From assembly GCF_012102745.1 (NCBI RefSeq), contig NZ_JAAVSY010000010.1, positions 1 to 64,000 of the forward strand: DNA of 64,000 bases, written 5' to 3'. The position numbers and the translations under genes were made by a program. Every line of letters starts with the position of its first letter. Within the stretch, counting starts at the first letter, position 1. This stretch comes from Haematospirillum sp. H4485 (GTDB lineage: Bacteria > Pseudomonadota > Alphaproteobacteria > Rhodospirillales > Rhodospirillaceae). The notes beneath the pieces were generated by a model. The model did no database searches. It was not told the origin of the DNA and saw nothing but the letters and a program-made list of their open reading frames with translations. Below, piece by piece: positions 1-7,358 of the stretch.

Positions 1-119
1 AGAATGTATAAATATGCCCATCCCTTCAGCAAAAGCGATGCAGAATAAAAAGAGAGATACCGTATATAGGTGTGGCGGAATATCTGCGCAAAAACATGCC
101 TATCAAATAGATAAATATA

Positions 120-143
120 CCCCGGAGCATAAATGCCCCGGGG
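120..143 (-). terminator. Probable terminator of the RTX gene
   Basis: An imperfect inverted repeat (CCCCGG...GCAT, 2-nt loop, ATGC...CCGGGG, with one opposed mismatch) lies 12 bp beyond the stop codon of the RTX gene. Read on the minus strand it is followed by the T-rich TATATTTATC. The T-tract is broken, so termination may be weak. Confidence 0.5.
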
Positions 144-155
144 ATAAAAAATTGA

Positions 156-1052
156 TTATAGAATGAAGTCATTATGAAGAATAAGTGGGGATTGGGAATA
201 AGCGGTGACTGCGAAGTCTTCCGATGTATCACCATTAACATCGGCGAAAATGTTTATAACGTAATACCCACCGATCTTATTATTTGCAAAAGGAGTAAAT
301 CCTTCGCATTCGTACCATATGGAATGAGGTTGTGCTTGATTTCCGTTGAAGGTCAGCGTTTGGTGTCCTGCCTTGTTAATGTCTGCATCCACGTGAGACA
401 TCTCAAAGCGATCTCCCTCTATTCTGTTGAAATCGGCTATCCAGTCCTTTTGGTCTGGCGTTGAGTCTCGGAACGACCTGTAAACAAAGGTGTCAGCACC
501 TGCTCCCCCTGAAAGGGCATCAACAAACCCCTTGCCTTCAAGAATGTCGTCACCATCCCCCCCAAATAGAAGGTTATAATCATCGGTTCCAACAATATAA
601 TCGTTTCCCGACCCTCCGATTATATTTTCGATATTGATCAGGGTATCCTCAGCCATTCCATTTACATAAACAATAGATGGACTATCTGATGATAGCTTAA
701 CCGCAATGGGGAGAGATCTATCCGTGTACTCTGCAAAGTCAAGCCCCTCTCCTCCATCCAAGGTGTCTTGTCCTAGTCCTCCATTAAATTTATTTGTTTG
801 TGTGTTTCCAGTGAGATGGTCATCACCAATTCCCCCTGTAATGTCATCTACATCTATCAGTACATCACGGGGCTCTGTTCCAACATATACGATGGACGGA
901 TCTAACCCGTCATGGAGCTTGACTGTTATGGGTTCCTTGAGCGCGGAGTAGTCAACGCGATCAATCCCACCATTGCCGTTGATAAAGTTTGCGCCATATT
1001 CTGGCGAGAAGACTTCGTCTTTGGCTGTGCCTGTTGTGAAAATAGCCTGCAC
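156..1052 (-). CDS. Small RTX (hemolysin-type calcium-binding repeat) protein
   Basis: Probable secreted calcium-binding RTX protein of about 298 residues. Glycine/aspartate-rich nonapeptides are visible in two blocks, such as GGIGDDHLTGN, GGLGQDTLDGG, GGSGNDYIVG and GGDGDDILEG. They are followed by a segment like the serralysin C-terminal domain (ADTFVYRS..., then a DWIADFN-like stretch). RTX proteins are normally exported by type I secretion with a C-terminal signal, and the repeats fold on calcium outside the cell. No protease, lipase or other catalytic domain precedes the repeats. The open frame reaches a TTG at 1121, but the GTG at 1052 has AGGAGG eight bases upstream, so I prefer it. 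No type I exporter gene is in the window. The target or role is unknown. Confidence 0.8.
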   Translation of the reverse strand: MQAIFTTGTAKDEVFSPEYGANFINGNGGIDRVDYSALKEPITVKLHDGLDPSIVYVGTEPRDVLIDVDDITGGIGDDHLTGNTQTNKFNGGLGQDTLDGGEGLDFAEYTDRSLPIAVKLSSDSPSIVYVNGMAEDTLINIENIIGGSGNDYIVGTDDYNLLFGGDGDDILEGKGFVDALSGGAGADTFVYRSFRDSTPDQKDWIADFNRIEGDRFEMSHVDADINKAGHQTLTFNGNQAQPHSIWYECEGFTPFANNKIGGYYVINIFADVNGDTSEDFAVTAYSQSPLILHNDFIL

Positions 1053-1212
1053 AGATTTCCCTCCTGATCCAGTGTGGCTTTCGAGGCCGCTAACTGGTTT
1101 ATCATTCCGGATGGACTGCAATGCTTACAAGTAAAAGTTGTTGTTCCTAGGGATACATTTTCTAATATGTATGCACCGAAAAAGGTTTTGGATAGGTTTT
1201 CCTGGTTCTTGT

Positions 1213-2073
1213 CTAGACGAATTCGGGCCTATCCGGTCTATAGACCACTTTATTAGCTCGTTCGTATGACTGGATAAATTGCATCAGATCACGCTTTCTG
1301 GCCATAGCCGCTGCAACCTGAACGGCTGTGATGGCGCCGCCGTATGATTTGTTTTCCTCAACCATTTGCTTGACGCGTTCCAGAAACACCTTCAAGTTCA
1401 GAGCCTCGATTGCATCCGCGCAAAAGTTGATAAATCCGGAATAACGAACGGGTCTGCCGGGTTTGGGTGGATGGTAAGCTGATGTTGCAAACGACCCTGT
1501 GCGTCCGCCTCTCCGTTCTAGAATAGCAGCGCGATGGTATTCCTTGAATGGGGTGAAGACGACAGCTGTTTGGCTGTCGTGTTGGGTGACAACATCTTCG
1601 ATAGCCCCGACGATGGACTGGGAAACCTTCTTGATGTGGCTGTCATTAATGTCCCCACCCAAGGCGATGCGCTCTATTTCATCAATATGTGCCGACGAGT
1701 TGGTACTGAACAGTGTGCCGCCTTCATGGTAAATGGATATCCATGATTCTTCCATAAACTGGCGCTCGTAGCTTGAAACACGGCTTTTCCAGTGTTCAGC
1801 CCAGTCAAAGCTGGTTGTATGATCTTCTGTGAACAGGGCTGGGTTACGGTTGAACTGCTCAATAACAAGTGCCGTCATTCGTAGCGTTGTTGGTATATTC
1901 TGGCCACGTATAATCACATGTTCTGTGACAGGACCAGACTTCAGAATCACCGATACTCGGTTGGAGCGGACTTGGAATATGGCATCCTCATCTCTGTGTT
2001 CACCAGAGAAGTCAAACCGGTGAACCGTGCTCTTTTCGCGGTAGAGCGTTATGCCGGAAATAACAGCAGCCAT
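1213..2073 (-). CDS. Hypothetical protein, 286 aa
   Basis: Not recognised. The ATG at 2073 has AGGAAG a few bases upstream, so the start is well supported. The protein is soluble-looking, with no signal peptide and no membrane segment. It has a mixed beta-rich N-terminal half and a helical, charged C-terminal third (LKVFLERVKQMVEENKS, then an alanine-rich helix). It lies upstream of the RTX gene on the same strand with about 160 bp between them, so linkage is possible but not shown. Candidate roles cannot be told from sequence alone. Confidence 0.7.
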   Translation of the reverse strand: MAAVISGITLYREKSTVHRFDFSGEHRDEDAIFQVRSNRVSVILKSGPVTEHVIIRGQNIPTTLRMTALVIEQFNRNPALFTEDHTTSFDWAEHWKSRVSSYERQFMEESWISIYHEGGTLFSTNSSAHIDEIERIALGGDINDSHIKKVSQSIVGAIEDVVTQHDSQTAVVFTPFKEYHRAAILERRGGRTGSFATSAYHPPKPGRPVRYSGFINFCADAIEALNLKVFLERVKQMVEENKSYGGAITAVQVAAAMARKRDLMQFIQSYERANKVVYRPDRPEFV

Positions 2074-2164
2074 TGCTTCCTGTGTCTCTTTATGTTGCGG
2101 TGCTTTGCGGCAGGACTGTAGATACTTCTCTATACTTCAATGATCTTGGAAGGAAATTGGTAAC

Positions 2165-2824
2165 TTGTCCATGCCCCACATTCATCGCGGGAGAAAGGCT
2201 TCATTGACGTCAGGTCAACCATCTTCTGGTGTGCATATGAAATCAGGAGGTGCGGTTGCCTTGGTTGCTGGGGCACGGGTTTATCCCGACGGGACACCGT
2301 CCTTGGCATTGTATCGAAGAGTGGAGGCGGTTTACGATTTGTGGAGAGAAGGAAAGGTCTCTACGATGATCCTGTCTGGCGGTGCTGTGGGGAGCTCTGT
2401 GCCGGAATCCACTATCATGTCTTCCCTTTTAATTGAAAAAGGTTTGCCGGTGCACCGGATTGTACAAGAAGACAAATCCAGAAACAGCCGTGAGAACATC
2501 CAGTTCAGCCTGCCTCTTTTGGCTGGCATGATGCCCCCCAAGGTTATTCTGGTAAGCGATGTCTGGCATATTCCCCGCTTATGGATGTTATTGCGTCTTC
2601 TGGGATATAGGCATAGGTGGAGAATTGGTTTCAAGCCATCAAAAAGCGACGCCACCAGACTGAGCTGGTGGCGTTCTGCTGTACGGGAACTTCCTGCGTT
2701 CTTTGCAGATTATTTATATGCGCTAAGGATTGGCCCTGTTACACGGAGCCAATTGCCTCAGGTTGGACCTTCTGCTCTGGAAGAAGACCGATCAAACCGG
2801 GAAACGCGGGAAACGGATGGGTAA
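2165..2824 (+). CDS. DUF218 / YdcF-ElyC-SanA family protein
   Basis: DUF218-family protein of about 219 residues. The family shows a Rossmann-like core with VALVAGARVYPDG near the start, LSGG near residue 74, a conserved glutamate, NSRENIQ near residue 112 and VSDVWHIPRLW near 130. Members (YdcF, SanA, ElyC) are linked to envelope or peptidoglycan precursor homeostasis, but the chemistry is uncertain. A GGAAGGA box precedes a TTG at 2165; the ATG at 2171 is the alternative. The usual N-terminal membrane anchor is absent, so this copy is probably cytoplasmic or the start is wrong. Its last 86 bp overlap the 3' end of the convergent glucokinase gene, giving it a charged, disordered-looking tail. 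Confidence 0.78.
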   Translation: MSMPHIHRGRKASLTSGQPSSGVHMKSGGAVALVAGARVYPDGTPSLALYRRVEAVYDLWREGKVSTMILSGGAVGSSVPESTIMSSLLIEKGLPVHRIVQEDKSRNSRENIQFSLPLLAGMMPPKVILVSDVWHIPRLWMLLRLLGYRHRWRIGFKPSKSDATRLSWWRSAVRELPAFFADYLYALRIGPVTRSQLPQVGPSALEEDRSNRETRETDG

Positions 2825-3761
2825 CCAGCCAAGTCGGGATGTCCCGGACCCAGGACGATAGTCGTCCTTTGTTTTCAAAACGATTCCGGAACTGAGATTC
2901 CTGAAGGAAATCGACCATCCGGGGGAGTATGCCGCCAAGAACATAAACCCCCCCCAAGGCTCCTGTTGTAAGCGCCAAGTTCCCGGCAAGGGTGCCCAGC
3001 ATAGCGCACATAATTTCCAGGGCTTCACGGCAACATGGGTCTCTTTCTCCCAAGGCTCTGGCCGCAATCTCGGATGCAGACAGGTTCAAGGGCTCCAGAC
3101 CATCCAGATCGCGTATTGCACGGAATAAGGATTCCAGGCCACTGCCGCACACTGTACTTTCACCTGACACATGAGAGCTGCGTTGGCGAAGATGGCAGAT
3201 AATATCCCATTCCCTTTGGTTCGAGGCTGCCAATGTGACATGCCCCCCTTCTGAAGCAACGGGAATCCAGCCCCCCTTGTTGTCCGGCACCAGCGTAGCC
3301 GTGCCAAGGCCCGTGCCAGGCCCGATTGCAGCGATGGGATAACCAGTCCGGGCTGTTGCACCCTGACCTATCTGCACCAGGGAACTGGAGGGAAGTCGTG
3401 GGCAGGCCAATGCGTTTGCAACGAAATCATTGACGACATTGAGGGTTTTAACACCCAGGTCACGTCGCATGGCTTCGATAGAGAAATGCCATCCTAAATT
3501 GGTAAAGGCGGCATCATCACCCGTAATCGGACCTGCAACGCACAGCGCAACATGGGGGGGCAAGGGTACGCCTGTATCTCTCTGGAAGGTACGGACAATT
3601 TCGGTTGGGTTGGAGTATCCCTCGCACCGGTAGACCCGCTCTTCGGACCAGCTGTTGTCAGCGTGGGCAAAGGCAAGACGTACGTTTGTTCCACCAACAT
3701 CGGCAATCAGGCCAACAATGGGTGCATCTGTGGTGCAAGCAGGATGTGAAGAGTTTTTCAT
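2739..3761 (-). CDS. glk: Glucokinase
   Basis: ATP-dependent glucokinase of the bacterial Glk family, phosphorylating glucose to glucose-6-phosphate in the cytoplasm. The phosphate-1 motif LIADVGGTNVRLAF is near residue 18, VNDFVANA (with the catalytic aspartate) near 110, the IGPGTGLGTA loop near 145, and an SEGGH motif near 170. Length (340 aa) is slightly more than the usual 320-330 because of a short extension that overlaps the DUF218 gene. It lies 36 bp downstream of the lytic transglycosylase gene on the same strand and may be co-transcribed with it. Confidence 0.93.
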   Translation of the reverse strand: MKNSSHPACTTDAPIVGLIADVGGTNVRLAFAHADNSWSEERVYRCEGYSNPTEIVRTFQRDTGVPLPPHVALCVAGPITGDDAAFTNLGWHFSIEAMRRDLGVKTLNVVNDFVANALACPRLPSSSLVQIGQGATARTGYPIAAIGPGTGLGTATLVPDNKGGWIPVASEGGHVTLAASNQREWDIICHLRQRSSHVSGESTVCGSGLESLFRAIRDLDGLEPLNLSASEIAARALGERDPCCREALEIMCAMLGTLAGNLALTTGALGGVYVLGGILPRMVDFLQESQFRNRFENKGRLSSWVRDIPTWLVTHPFPAFPGLIGLLPEQKVQPEAIGSV

Positions 3762-3797
3762 GAGAATGAAGACCGGGCTACGGTTGAACCTATTGTC

Positions 3798-4748
3798 TCA
3801 ACGCTCCGCGATCTCAATCCTTCCGAAAGCCACGGGGGCCGAAATGGATGTGTCCGGCGGAGCGGTTTCGCGCTTTTCATCGACGTCCGGCGCAGGGGGT
3901 GCACCTGCATTTGATCCGGGTGTAGTCGATGCGCGGCGACTGCCAAGGTATTCTGTCAGTCTATGACTCCGCCAGTTTTCTGCAAAGTCATTTGCATTCC
4001 TGCGACTATATCTCTCCCTGGCATGGATACTCTCCGTTTTTGTATTTCTCAGGCCAATGGCCTTCATCTGTGGGTAGGGGTATATCATACGTTTCACAGG
4101 AGATGGAAGCGCCAGGTGGCGTCTTGTCTCTTTATGCCATTGCCTTGTATTTGCACGTGACTGATTGTTCAGTTTGGACCATGCCCGGGTCAGAAGTCCG
4201 CCATAGCGTGTTGCGCGGACGGGGGTGGCTGAGTGATAACGTGTTGCTGCCTTGGCCCATGATCCGGTTTCGGTGTACAGGCGGGTCAGGAAATCAGCGG
4301 CATAGGCCACGTTTCGTGCGGGATCAAAGGCATCTTCAAGGGTTCTGAACGCGTCGGGATGATGCTTGAGGTTAATTTGCATGCACCCGACATCAATATT
4401 GCGCACGCCCCTTGATTGCAGGGTACGCACTTCTCGTATGGCTTCGGCCTTTGTCCTGAAATATCTGCCGTTTCCCTCGGCCATAACGGTCCAGGGCCAG
4501 GCAATTTTTTCCTGCTTGGCTGTATCCCAGCGTCCGGATTCTACATGAGACAGGGCTGTCAGCATGTTCTGGGGTAAGCGCAGGCGTGTTTCATGGTATT
4601 CCGTATGAAGACGACACACATCAGAAGAGTTTTGTGCATAGTACCCACGTGATATAGCCCCTGCCGGAGAGGGGGAAGACGCCGAGGCTGCTCTGTCTGC
4701 TCCCGGCAGCAAGGTTATGAGAAGAACTGATAAACATAGGGTGCGCAT
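3798..4748 (-). CDS. Lytic transglycosylase (SLT family)
   Basis: Periplasmic peptidoglycan-cleaving enzyme. A signal peptide (MRTLCLSVLLITLLPGADRA) leads into an SLT domain at about residues 55-190. The catalytic glutamate sits in ALSHVESG, with NIDVGCMQINLKHH and the helix NVAYAADFLTRLYTETGSWA following, all typical of family 1 transglycosylases. The C-terminal 110 residues are basic, then proline/alanine-rich and probably disordered. The nearest relatives by architecture are secretion- or flagellum-associated transglycosylases, but no such system is next to it. Glucokinase follows 36 bp downstream. Confidence 0.88.
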   Translation of the reverse strand: MRTLCLSVLLITLLPGADRAASASSPSPAGAISRGYYAQNSSDVCRLHTEYHETRLRLPQNMLTALSHVESGRWDTAKQEKIAWPWTVMAEGNGRYFRTKAEAIREVRTLQSRGVRNIDVGCMQINLKHHPDAFRTLEDAFDPARNVAYAADFLTRLYTETGSWAKAATRYHSATPVRATRYGGLLTRAWSKLNNQSRANTRQWHKETRRHLALPSPVKRMIYPYPQMKAIGLRNTKTESIHARERYSRRNANDFAENWRSHRLTEYLGSRRASTTPGSNAGAPPAPDVDEKRETAPPDTSISAPVAFGRIEIAER

Positions 4749-4808
4749 GCTATATCTCTAGTTTGTGGGGATCAGATACCAGAGTCAACAGCAAGGTTCG
4801 TGCCACAG

Positions 4809-4838
4809 TTGGAGGGGGTGTGTCTAACGAAGTATAGT
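4809..4838 (+). promoter_or_regulatory. Candidate sigma-70 promoter of the orphan RNA
   Basis: TTGGAG (4809-4814), an 18-bp spacer and TATAGT (4833-4838) would start a plus-strand transcript near 4846. No protein gene follows before the terminator at 4991-5022. This was found by eye, so chance matches cannot be excluded. Confidence 0.4.
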
Positions 4839-4845
4839 GTTGGGG

Positions 4846-5022
4846 ACTTCTCAATTTTGGATACGCGTTATGTGTGATCTCTTTCTTTCTTGCCATCTTT
4901 GGTGATGCATGATGTCATTGTGCGTCGCAGCAACCCGTCTGTGGTGTAAAGCGGGGTGCTGCTGTAGTGGATGTTTTCTCCCTGAACTCAGGCCGCGATC
5001 TCATGTGTCGCGGCCTTTTTTT
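4846..5022 (+). ncRNA. Candidate small non-coding RNA, about 175 nt
   Basis: The gap between the transglycosylase (minus) and the solute-binding protein (minus) holds a plus-strand unit: a plausible promoter, a strong internal hairpin and an excellent intrinsic terminator. The internal hairpin pairs GCAGCA-CCCG (from about 4927) with CGGG-TGCTGC (to about 4966) around a loop of about 14 nt. No plus-strand gene upstream or downstream needs the terminator. I could not match it to SRP RNA, tmRNA, RNase P RNA or 6S RNA by their hallmark motifs. An unrelated ORF crosses the terminator and is not convincing. It is a prediction only. Confidence 0.45.
4991..5022 (+). terminator. Intrinsic terminator of the candidate small RNA
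   Basis: A perfect 8-bp stem GGCCGCGA/TCGCGGCC with a 9-nt loop is followed by seven T on the plus strand (5016-5022). On the minus strand no T-run follows, so it is directional and does not serve the adjacent minus-strand gene. Confidence 0.85.
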
Positions 5023-5034
5023 GTGTGGGAGAGC

Positions 5035-5823
5035 TTATGGCATGGTCGCAAGTGGCCAATCCTTTATCAGGGACTTGGTGCCTGTTTCATCTAGGATGTG
5101 GATCCATTCCGGTGATTGCTTCAGATCTGTTATGGCTTGATTGAATCGGTCTACGTCTTCCGTGCTGAAGAACGTTTTGGACAGGGCAAAGCCCAAGTCT
5201 ACCCGCCCTATAGACAGAGGCAGTAGCTCAACCTCGTTGGCCAGCCCACTTTGTTCCAAGGTGTGAAGTCCCCGTATTGATGACAAAATTGCGCCATCAA
5301 GACGTTTGGCTGCGACCTTGCGTATGTTGTCTTCTTCGTTGTGGACCCGTTCCAGGATAAGATCTGTGACGGAGTGGAGAGTCGGGAATTCAAAGCCAGC
5401 AATAGCACCCAGCCGTTTTCCAGAGAGCTGGCTCAGATTCTCGAAGGGGAAGGCATCACCCTTATGAACGATGATGACATTGTATTCGGTCAGCAAAGGA
5501 ATGGTGTAGTGGGCGAGCAGGCTGCGCTCAGGTGTCTTCATCGTGCTGCCGGCAATTTCTATGGCCCCCCTGTGTATGCTTTCATAAAGGCGGGAGAACG
5601 GAAGTTGCAAGGCTGTGGGATTATAACCCATTGTTTTCAGGATATGTGTCCCGGTAATGCCAAATACTCCGTCGGCTTGTCCGTTATGGACGCCACCAAG
5701 CGGAGCGTTGTCAGCCAGCCCAAACTGGACATCCCTGTTTTGTGCGTGAGCGGTAAAAGAAAGAAGTGCTATCCAAAGCCATGCGAAGACGGCTGTAGCG
5801 CGCGGCAACATGGCTGTCTCCAT
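5035..5823 (-). CDS. Periplasmic solute-binding protein (SBP_bac_3-like)
   Basis: A 262-residue protein with a signal peptide ending near TAHAQ at residue 28, followed by a bilobed type 3 solute-binding fold. Visible landmarks are a mid-region GAIEIAGSTMKTPERSLLAHY, like the DAAISGMSITPER motif of amino-acid binders, and LSGKRLGAIAGFEF, like the second-lobe entry. It stands alone: no permease or ATPase gene is adjacent. The canonical binding residues are poorly conserved, so it may be a sensory or orphan binding protein rather than an importer component. The ATG at 5811 is an alternative start. Confidence 0.75.
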   Translation of the reverse strand: METAMLPRATAVFAWLWIALLSFTAHAQNRDVQFGLADNAPLGGVHNGQADGVFGITGTHILKTMGYNPTALQLPFSRLYESIHRGAIEIAGSTMKTPERSLLAHYTIPLLTEYNVIIVHKGDAFPFENLSQLSGKRLGAIAGFEFPTLHSVTDLILERVHNEEDNIRKVAAKRLDGAILSSIRGLHTLEQSGLANEVELLPLSIGRVDLGFALSKTFFSTEDVDRFNQAITDLKQSPEWIHILDETGTKSLIKDWPLATMP

Positions 5824-5931
5824 CGTGTTGGTTCCGGAGCCGTATTCTAGCTGATGTTGTGTGTACCCGCTACGCCGGGACGGCGCATGGCGGCGATCTT
5901 GTCTCTACTGGCACCTGTGCAGCAGATGTTC

Positions 5932-6849
5932 TTAGCAAGATCCAATCTTTTGCGCCGGTGCATTGTGGCCCAAGGCAAGGATCAGATCTTCCATGTGTCC
6001 GGCTATCGTGTGGAACGCTGGAATCTTTGCGTACGTATCTTCCTGCATATAGAGCGCTCTGTTGATCTCTATTTGTAAGGTATGAATGCCCTGTTTAGTC
6101 TGACTGTAGTGCCGGGTTGTATAGCCCCCGGCATAAGGTGCGTTACGGGCTGTATTCCATCCGGTTCCTGCCAGTGTACGGTGGGCTGTATCCGTGAACG
6201 TGCGATCGCATGTCTTGCCATGCCCATCCCCCAGGACAAACCCGACTTTTCTGTTTGGCCCGGACACAGCAATAGAGGGCATGGAATGGCAGTCCAGGAG
6301 CAGGCAGTGACCAAAAAGGGCGACCGTATCAGCGATCAGCTTCCGCAGCGCAGCATGGTATGGGCGATAGAAAAGCTGGATACGTTGTTCTGCTTCTTCA
6401 ATTGGTAGTCTTGTCTTGTAGATGAGAGCCTTGTTGGCAACTATTCGTGCAATGGTTCCCAAGCCGGCGGCAACGCGAACAGATGTTGTGTTGATATGAG
6501 CGGGCAGGGGACCATCAAACATGTCGGGGTCCAGTTCATATGGCTCACGGTTGACGTCAATGTATGCACGCGGAAATGTGGCCCGGATCATCGGAGCTCC
6601 CAGCCGTGGTGCCGCTGCAAAGAGCTCGTGAACATAGAAATCCTCTGATTGGCGGATTTCGTGGGGATTCAGCTGTGATGTTGCGAGAAATGCGGGAGGG
6701 TAATAGTTTCCCGAGTGGGGAGATGCCAGAACGAGAGGCAGTGTTTGCACGTCAGGTTTAATGATTGCAAAGGGAGACGACGGGGGAGGCTGCCTGTCAG
6801 TCTCCAGGTTGGGGGTGCCTGTTGTGTGATCGCCCTGTTTTGCTTTCAT
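5932..6849 (-). CDS. N-formylglutamate amidohydrolase family protein
   Basis: A 305-residue member of the FGase family, which hydrolyses N-formyl-L-glutamate or related N-acyl amino acids. Recognisable landmarks are LVLASPHSGNYYP near residue 40, RATFPRAYIDVNREPYELDP near 105 and LLLDCHSMPS near 190. In some bacteria the enzyme ends the histidine degradation pathway (HutG type), but no hut genes are nearby, so the substrate is open. The first 30 residues are polar and probably disordered. Confidence 0.85.
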   Translation of the reverse strand: MKAKQGDHTTGTPNLETDRQPPPSSPFAIIKPDVQTLPLVLASPHSGNYYPPAFLATSQLNPHEIRQSEDFYVHELFAAAPRLGAPMIRATFPRAYIDVNREPYELDPDMFDGPLPAHINTTSVRVAAGLGTIARIVANKALIYKTRLPIEEAEQRIQLFYRPYHAALRKLIADTVALFGHCLLLDCHSMPSIAVSGPNRKVGFVLGDGHGKTCDRTFTDTAHRTLAGTGWNTARNAPYAGGYTTRHYSQTKQGIHTLQIEINRALYMQEDTYAKIPAFHTIAGHMEDLILALGHNAPAQKIGSC

Positions 6850-6918
6850 AAGAGGAGGTTACACCAACAGGTCTTCCCTCGCCAAGATACCTGTTAAAGG
6901 GCTTTTGCAAGAGCAAAG

Positions 6919-6938
6919 CCCCGACATCTCAGTCGGGG
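6919..6938 (-). terminator. Terminator of tRNA-Val copy 1
   Basis: A stem CCCCGAC/GTCGGGG with a 6-nt loop lies 7 bp beyond the CCA end; on the minus strand CTTTGCTCTTGC follows. The T-tract is short. A near-copy with one stem mismatch (7148-7168) follows the second tRNA-Val. Confidence 0.55.
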
Positions 6939-6944
6939 TTTTGA

Positions 6945-7019
6945 TGGTGGGCGCGGCAAGGATTGAACTTGCGACCCCTGCGATGTCAACACAGTGCTCT
7001 CCCACTGAGCTACGCGCCC
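6945..7019 (-). tRNA. tRNA-Val (anticodon GAC), copy 1
   Basis: A 75-nt cloverleaf with encoded CCA. The acceptor GGGCGCG pairs with CGCGCCC. The D-stem is GCTC/GAGC, the anticodon stem is CTGTG/CGCAG around loop TTGACAT (anticodon GAC), and the T-stem is GCAAG/CTTGC with loop TTCAATC. It is identical to the copy at 7174-7248. A stem-loop follows its 3' end, and a CTTGCC-N18-TATAAG promoter lies about 50 bp upstream. Confidence 0.97.
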
Positions 7020-7070
7020 TGCTCTGGGTATGTTGCGGTGCAACTTCTGTCACCAAAAGCGAGGAACGCG

Positions 7071-7100
7071 CTTATAAAGCCCCTTTTATCATCTGGCAAG
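7071..7100 (-). promoter_or_regulatory. Promoter of tRNA-Val copy 1
   Basis: On the minus strand CTTGCC (7095-7100), 18 bp, then TATAAG (7071-7076). The same boxes with the same spacing precede the other three tRNA genes of this window, which is the main support. Confidence 0.7.
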
Positions 7101-7173
7101 GCATTTATCTGTCAAATGTTGCAAAGGGTTCCGGGAAAAAGACAAAGCCCCGACATTTCAGTCGAGGCCTTGA

Positions 7174-7248
7174 TGGTGGGCGCGGCAAGGATTGAACTTG
7201 CGACCCCTGCGATGTCAACACAGTGCTCTCCCACTGAGCTACGCGCCC
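7174..7248 (-). tRNA. tRNA-Val (anticodon GAC), copy 2
   Basis: A 75-nt gene identical to copy 1, 229 bp away on the same strand, with encoded CCA. The flanking promoter and terminator are similar but diverged, so the pair looks like an old tandem duplication in which the tRNA body has been kept identical. Confidence 0.97.
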
Positions 7249-7302
7249 TTTATCTGCCCAGTTTCGGATCCTGTCAGGAAACCCTCAGGAGCAGAGGAGG
7301 AC

Positions 7303-7332
7303 CTTATAGAAGGCCTTTTGCCGTCTTGCAAG
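7303..7332 (-). promoter_or_regulatory. Promoter of tRNA-Val copy 2
   Basis: On the minus strand CTTGCA (7327-7332), 18 bp, then TATAAG (7303-7308). It matches the promoters of the three other tRNA genes. Confidence 0.7.
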
Positions 7333-7358
7333 TCCTTTATCTCTCAATTGCGTTCCTT

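Noticed and set aside
4846-5022. Identity as SRP RNA, tmRNA, RNase P RNA or 6S RNA
   Set aside because: The diagnostic SRP loop, tmRNA ends and RNase P core motifs are missing; the pairing of the two ends expected for 6S RNA is not evident.
4909-5094. 61-codon plus-strand ORF over the candidate small RNA
   Set aside because: It runs through the strong terminator at 4991-5022, has no ribosome-binding site and its protein looks random.
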